This document shows positions 27,612 to 28,357 of a stretch of DNA of 28,357 nucleotides, one piece after another (the first letter of the stretch is position 1; each line of letters starts with the position of its first letter). The notes below the pieces were generated by a model. The model was given only the letters and a program-made list of their open reading frames with translations, was not told the DNA's origin and did no database searches. The DNA comes from a virus: IMG/VR virus record IMGVR_UViG_3300042449_000709, positions 1 through 28,357 of that record. One strand, given 5' to 3'. Position numbers and translations under genes: made by a program.

Positions 27612-28357
27612 TTAATACAAACTTTCTATTCCTGTTTCAAGGCTCAACCATTTTCCACAATTTTCATTCTTGCCACCTGCAGGTAAAAATTCCATGTACG
27701 CAAGCACACGTGCATCATCAACAAGACTGGCGTTATACGTTAGCGTGCGAGTGATGCTATTCCATGCATTAGTACCACCCACCTGTAGATTGATGGTTGA
27801 ATCCTGAGTTGAATTCTGCCCGATGTCAAGCGTGCTGCCGTAGACATTCATTGCCGTAGGGTTTTCGCGTGGACCATTGTGCAACCTGTACTGCTGCATG
27901 TAGCCGCTGTACGTTTGACCGAATGAATTAATGAGCTTCTTGTAGTCAAACTTATTCGCATCAATGCCGTTGATGTACACCGTGCTTTTTACACTTGTAG
28001 GTGTTGGCTGTTCGATGTCCATTGCAATCGATGTGATGTGCGTTTCGCCTTTGACCGGCACGATAGGATAAGTAATGCGGCAATTCCATACAAACTCTTG
28101 CGCGGTTATGCCTGCCAGTTGCAAGAACTCATCGCGCCTAAACCTTTTCTTTGGCGTTATCGCACCACGGCTTGTCCACTTCACCACAGTATTGCCTTTT
28201 GAATCTTTGCTAAGTACACGCGACCTGTATTGCACACGCACAATCGGATTCACCATATCATCAGCAATACCATTAACAACAGTCTCGTATGGCTCATACG
28301 TGTATTCAATGCGATCAACATTGAAGTAGATATTGCTTTCAACGTAGCGTATCAATT
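27612..28357 (-). CDS. Tail protein, C-terminal part (enters from right edge)
   Basis: The frame is open from the right edge to TAG-type stop at 27612, at least 247 codons. The first codon within the window that could start is a TTG at 28355, but the sequence IRYVESNIYFNVDRIEYTYEPYE looks mid-domain, so it is probably truncated. It is beta-rich (RSRVLSKDSKGNTVVKWTSRG, EFVWNCRITYPIVPVKGETHI, NGIDANKFDYKKLINSF) without transmembrane segments. It is the last gene of a leftward unit that ends at the bidirectional terminator. It could be the end of the same large tail gene that leaves at the left edge. Confidence 0.65.
   Translation of the reverse strand, partial: LIRYVESNIYFNVDRIEYTYEPYETVVNGIADDMVNPIVRVQYRSRVLSKDSKGNTVVKWTSRGAITPKKRFRRDEFLQLAGITAQEFVWNCRITYPIVPVKGETHITSIAMDIEQPTPTSVKSTVYINGIDANKFDYKKLINSFGQTYSGYMQQYRLHNGPRENPTAMNVYGSTLDIGQNSTQDSTINLQVGGTNAWNSITRTLTYNASLVDDARVLAYMEFLPAGGKNENCGKWLSLETGIESLY

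Noticed and set aside
1-28357. A complete circular genome closed exactly at the window ends
   Set aside because: No terminal overlap is visible, the frames of the two edge genes differ by one base and a TGA follows ten codons after the join.
1-28357. CRISPR arrays, insertion sequences, integrase or attachment sites
   Set aside because: No regularly spaced repeats, transposase, recombinase or duplicated attachment core was seen on either strand.

Overview
The window is most of a tailed double-stranded DNA phage genome whose host is very probably a member of the Bacteroidetes (Flavobacteriales or Chitinophagales type). The sequence shows several TTG-N18..20-TAnnTTTG promoters, the -33/-7 form used by Bacteroidetes RNA polymerase. 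Most genes lack a Shine-Dalgarno site, and the structural proteins resemble families common in Bacteroidetes phages. No integrase, repressor-integrase block, rRNA or host gene is visible, so lifestyle cannot be settled.

Layout. Positions 1-9219 are a leftward block. Read in transcription order it has a sigma-like regulator, a zinc-finger protein, a possible small terminase, a tail assembly chaperone with a -1 frameshift site, a tail-terminator/fibre fusion, two neck or tail-completion proteins and two large tail proteins. The last of these runs off the left edge. Positions 9230-9320 hold two promoters that face each other. Positions 9323-19033 are a rightward early block: small unknown genes, an HTH protein, a VRR-NUC nuclease, a replication initiator with an iteron-like array inside it, an SSB-like protein, two tRNA-like RNAs, the large terminase, a Rad52-type annealing protein with a PD-(D/E)XK exonuclease, and a tail of tiny overlapping genes. 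It ends in a terminator at about 19103-19128. Positions 19131-27287 are a second leftward block: scaffold, major capsid, probable tail tube, a neck protein, portal fused to a Mu-F-like domain, head-tail connector, lysis genes (membrane protein, CHAP endolysin, spanin-like pair, coiled-coil holin-like protein) and a metallophosphoesterase. A tiny ribbon-helix-helix gene and a bidirectional terminator separate it from a tail gene that enters from the right edge.

The genes cover packaging, capsid, neck and tail assembly, replication by a lambda-like initiator/origin arrangement, Red-like recombination and lysis. No tape-measure protein is recognisable, so part of the tail region probably lies outside the window. 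Both window edges cut leftward tail genes. They may belong to one gene of a circular map, but a direct join is out of frame.

The points most worth a second look are: an A10 slippery run exactly between the portal and the Mu-F-like domain; a T9 slippery site giving a G/GT-type chaperone pair; a long-helix structured leader right after a promoter; two tRNA-like RNAs with enlarged anticodon loops just before the terminase gene; an iteron-like array with an AT-rich flank inside the initiator gene; and face-to-face early/late promoters.
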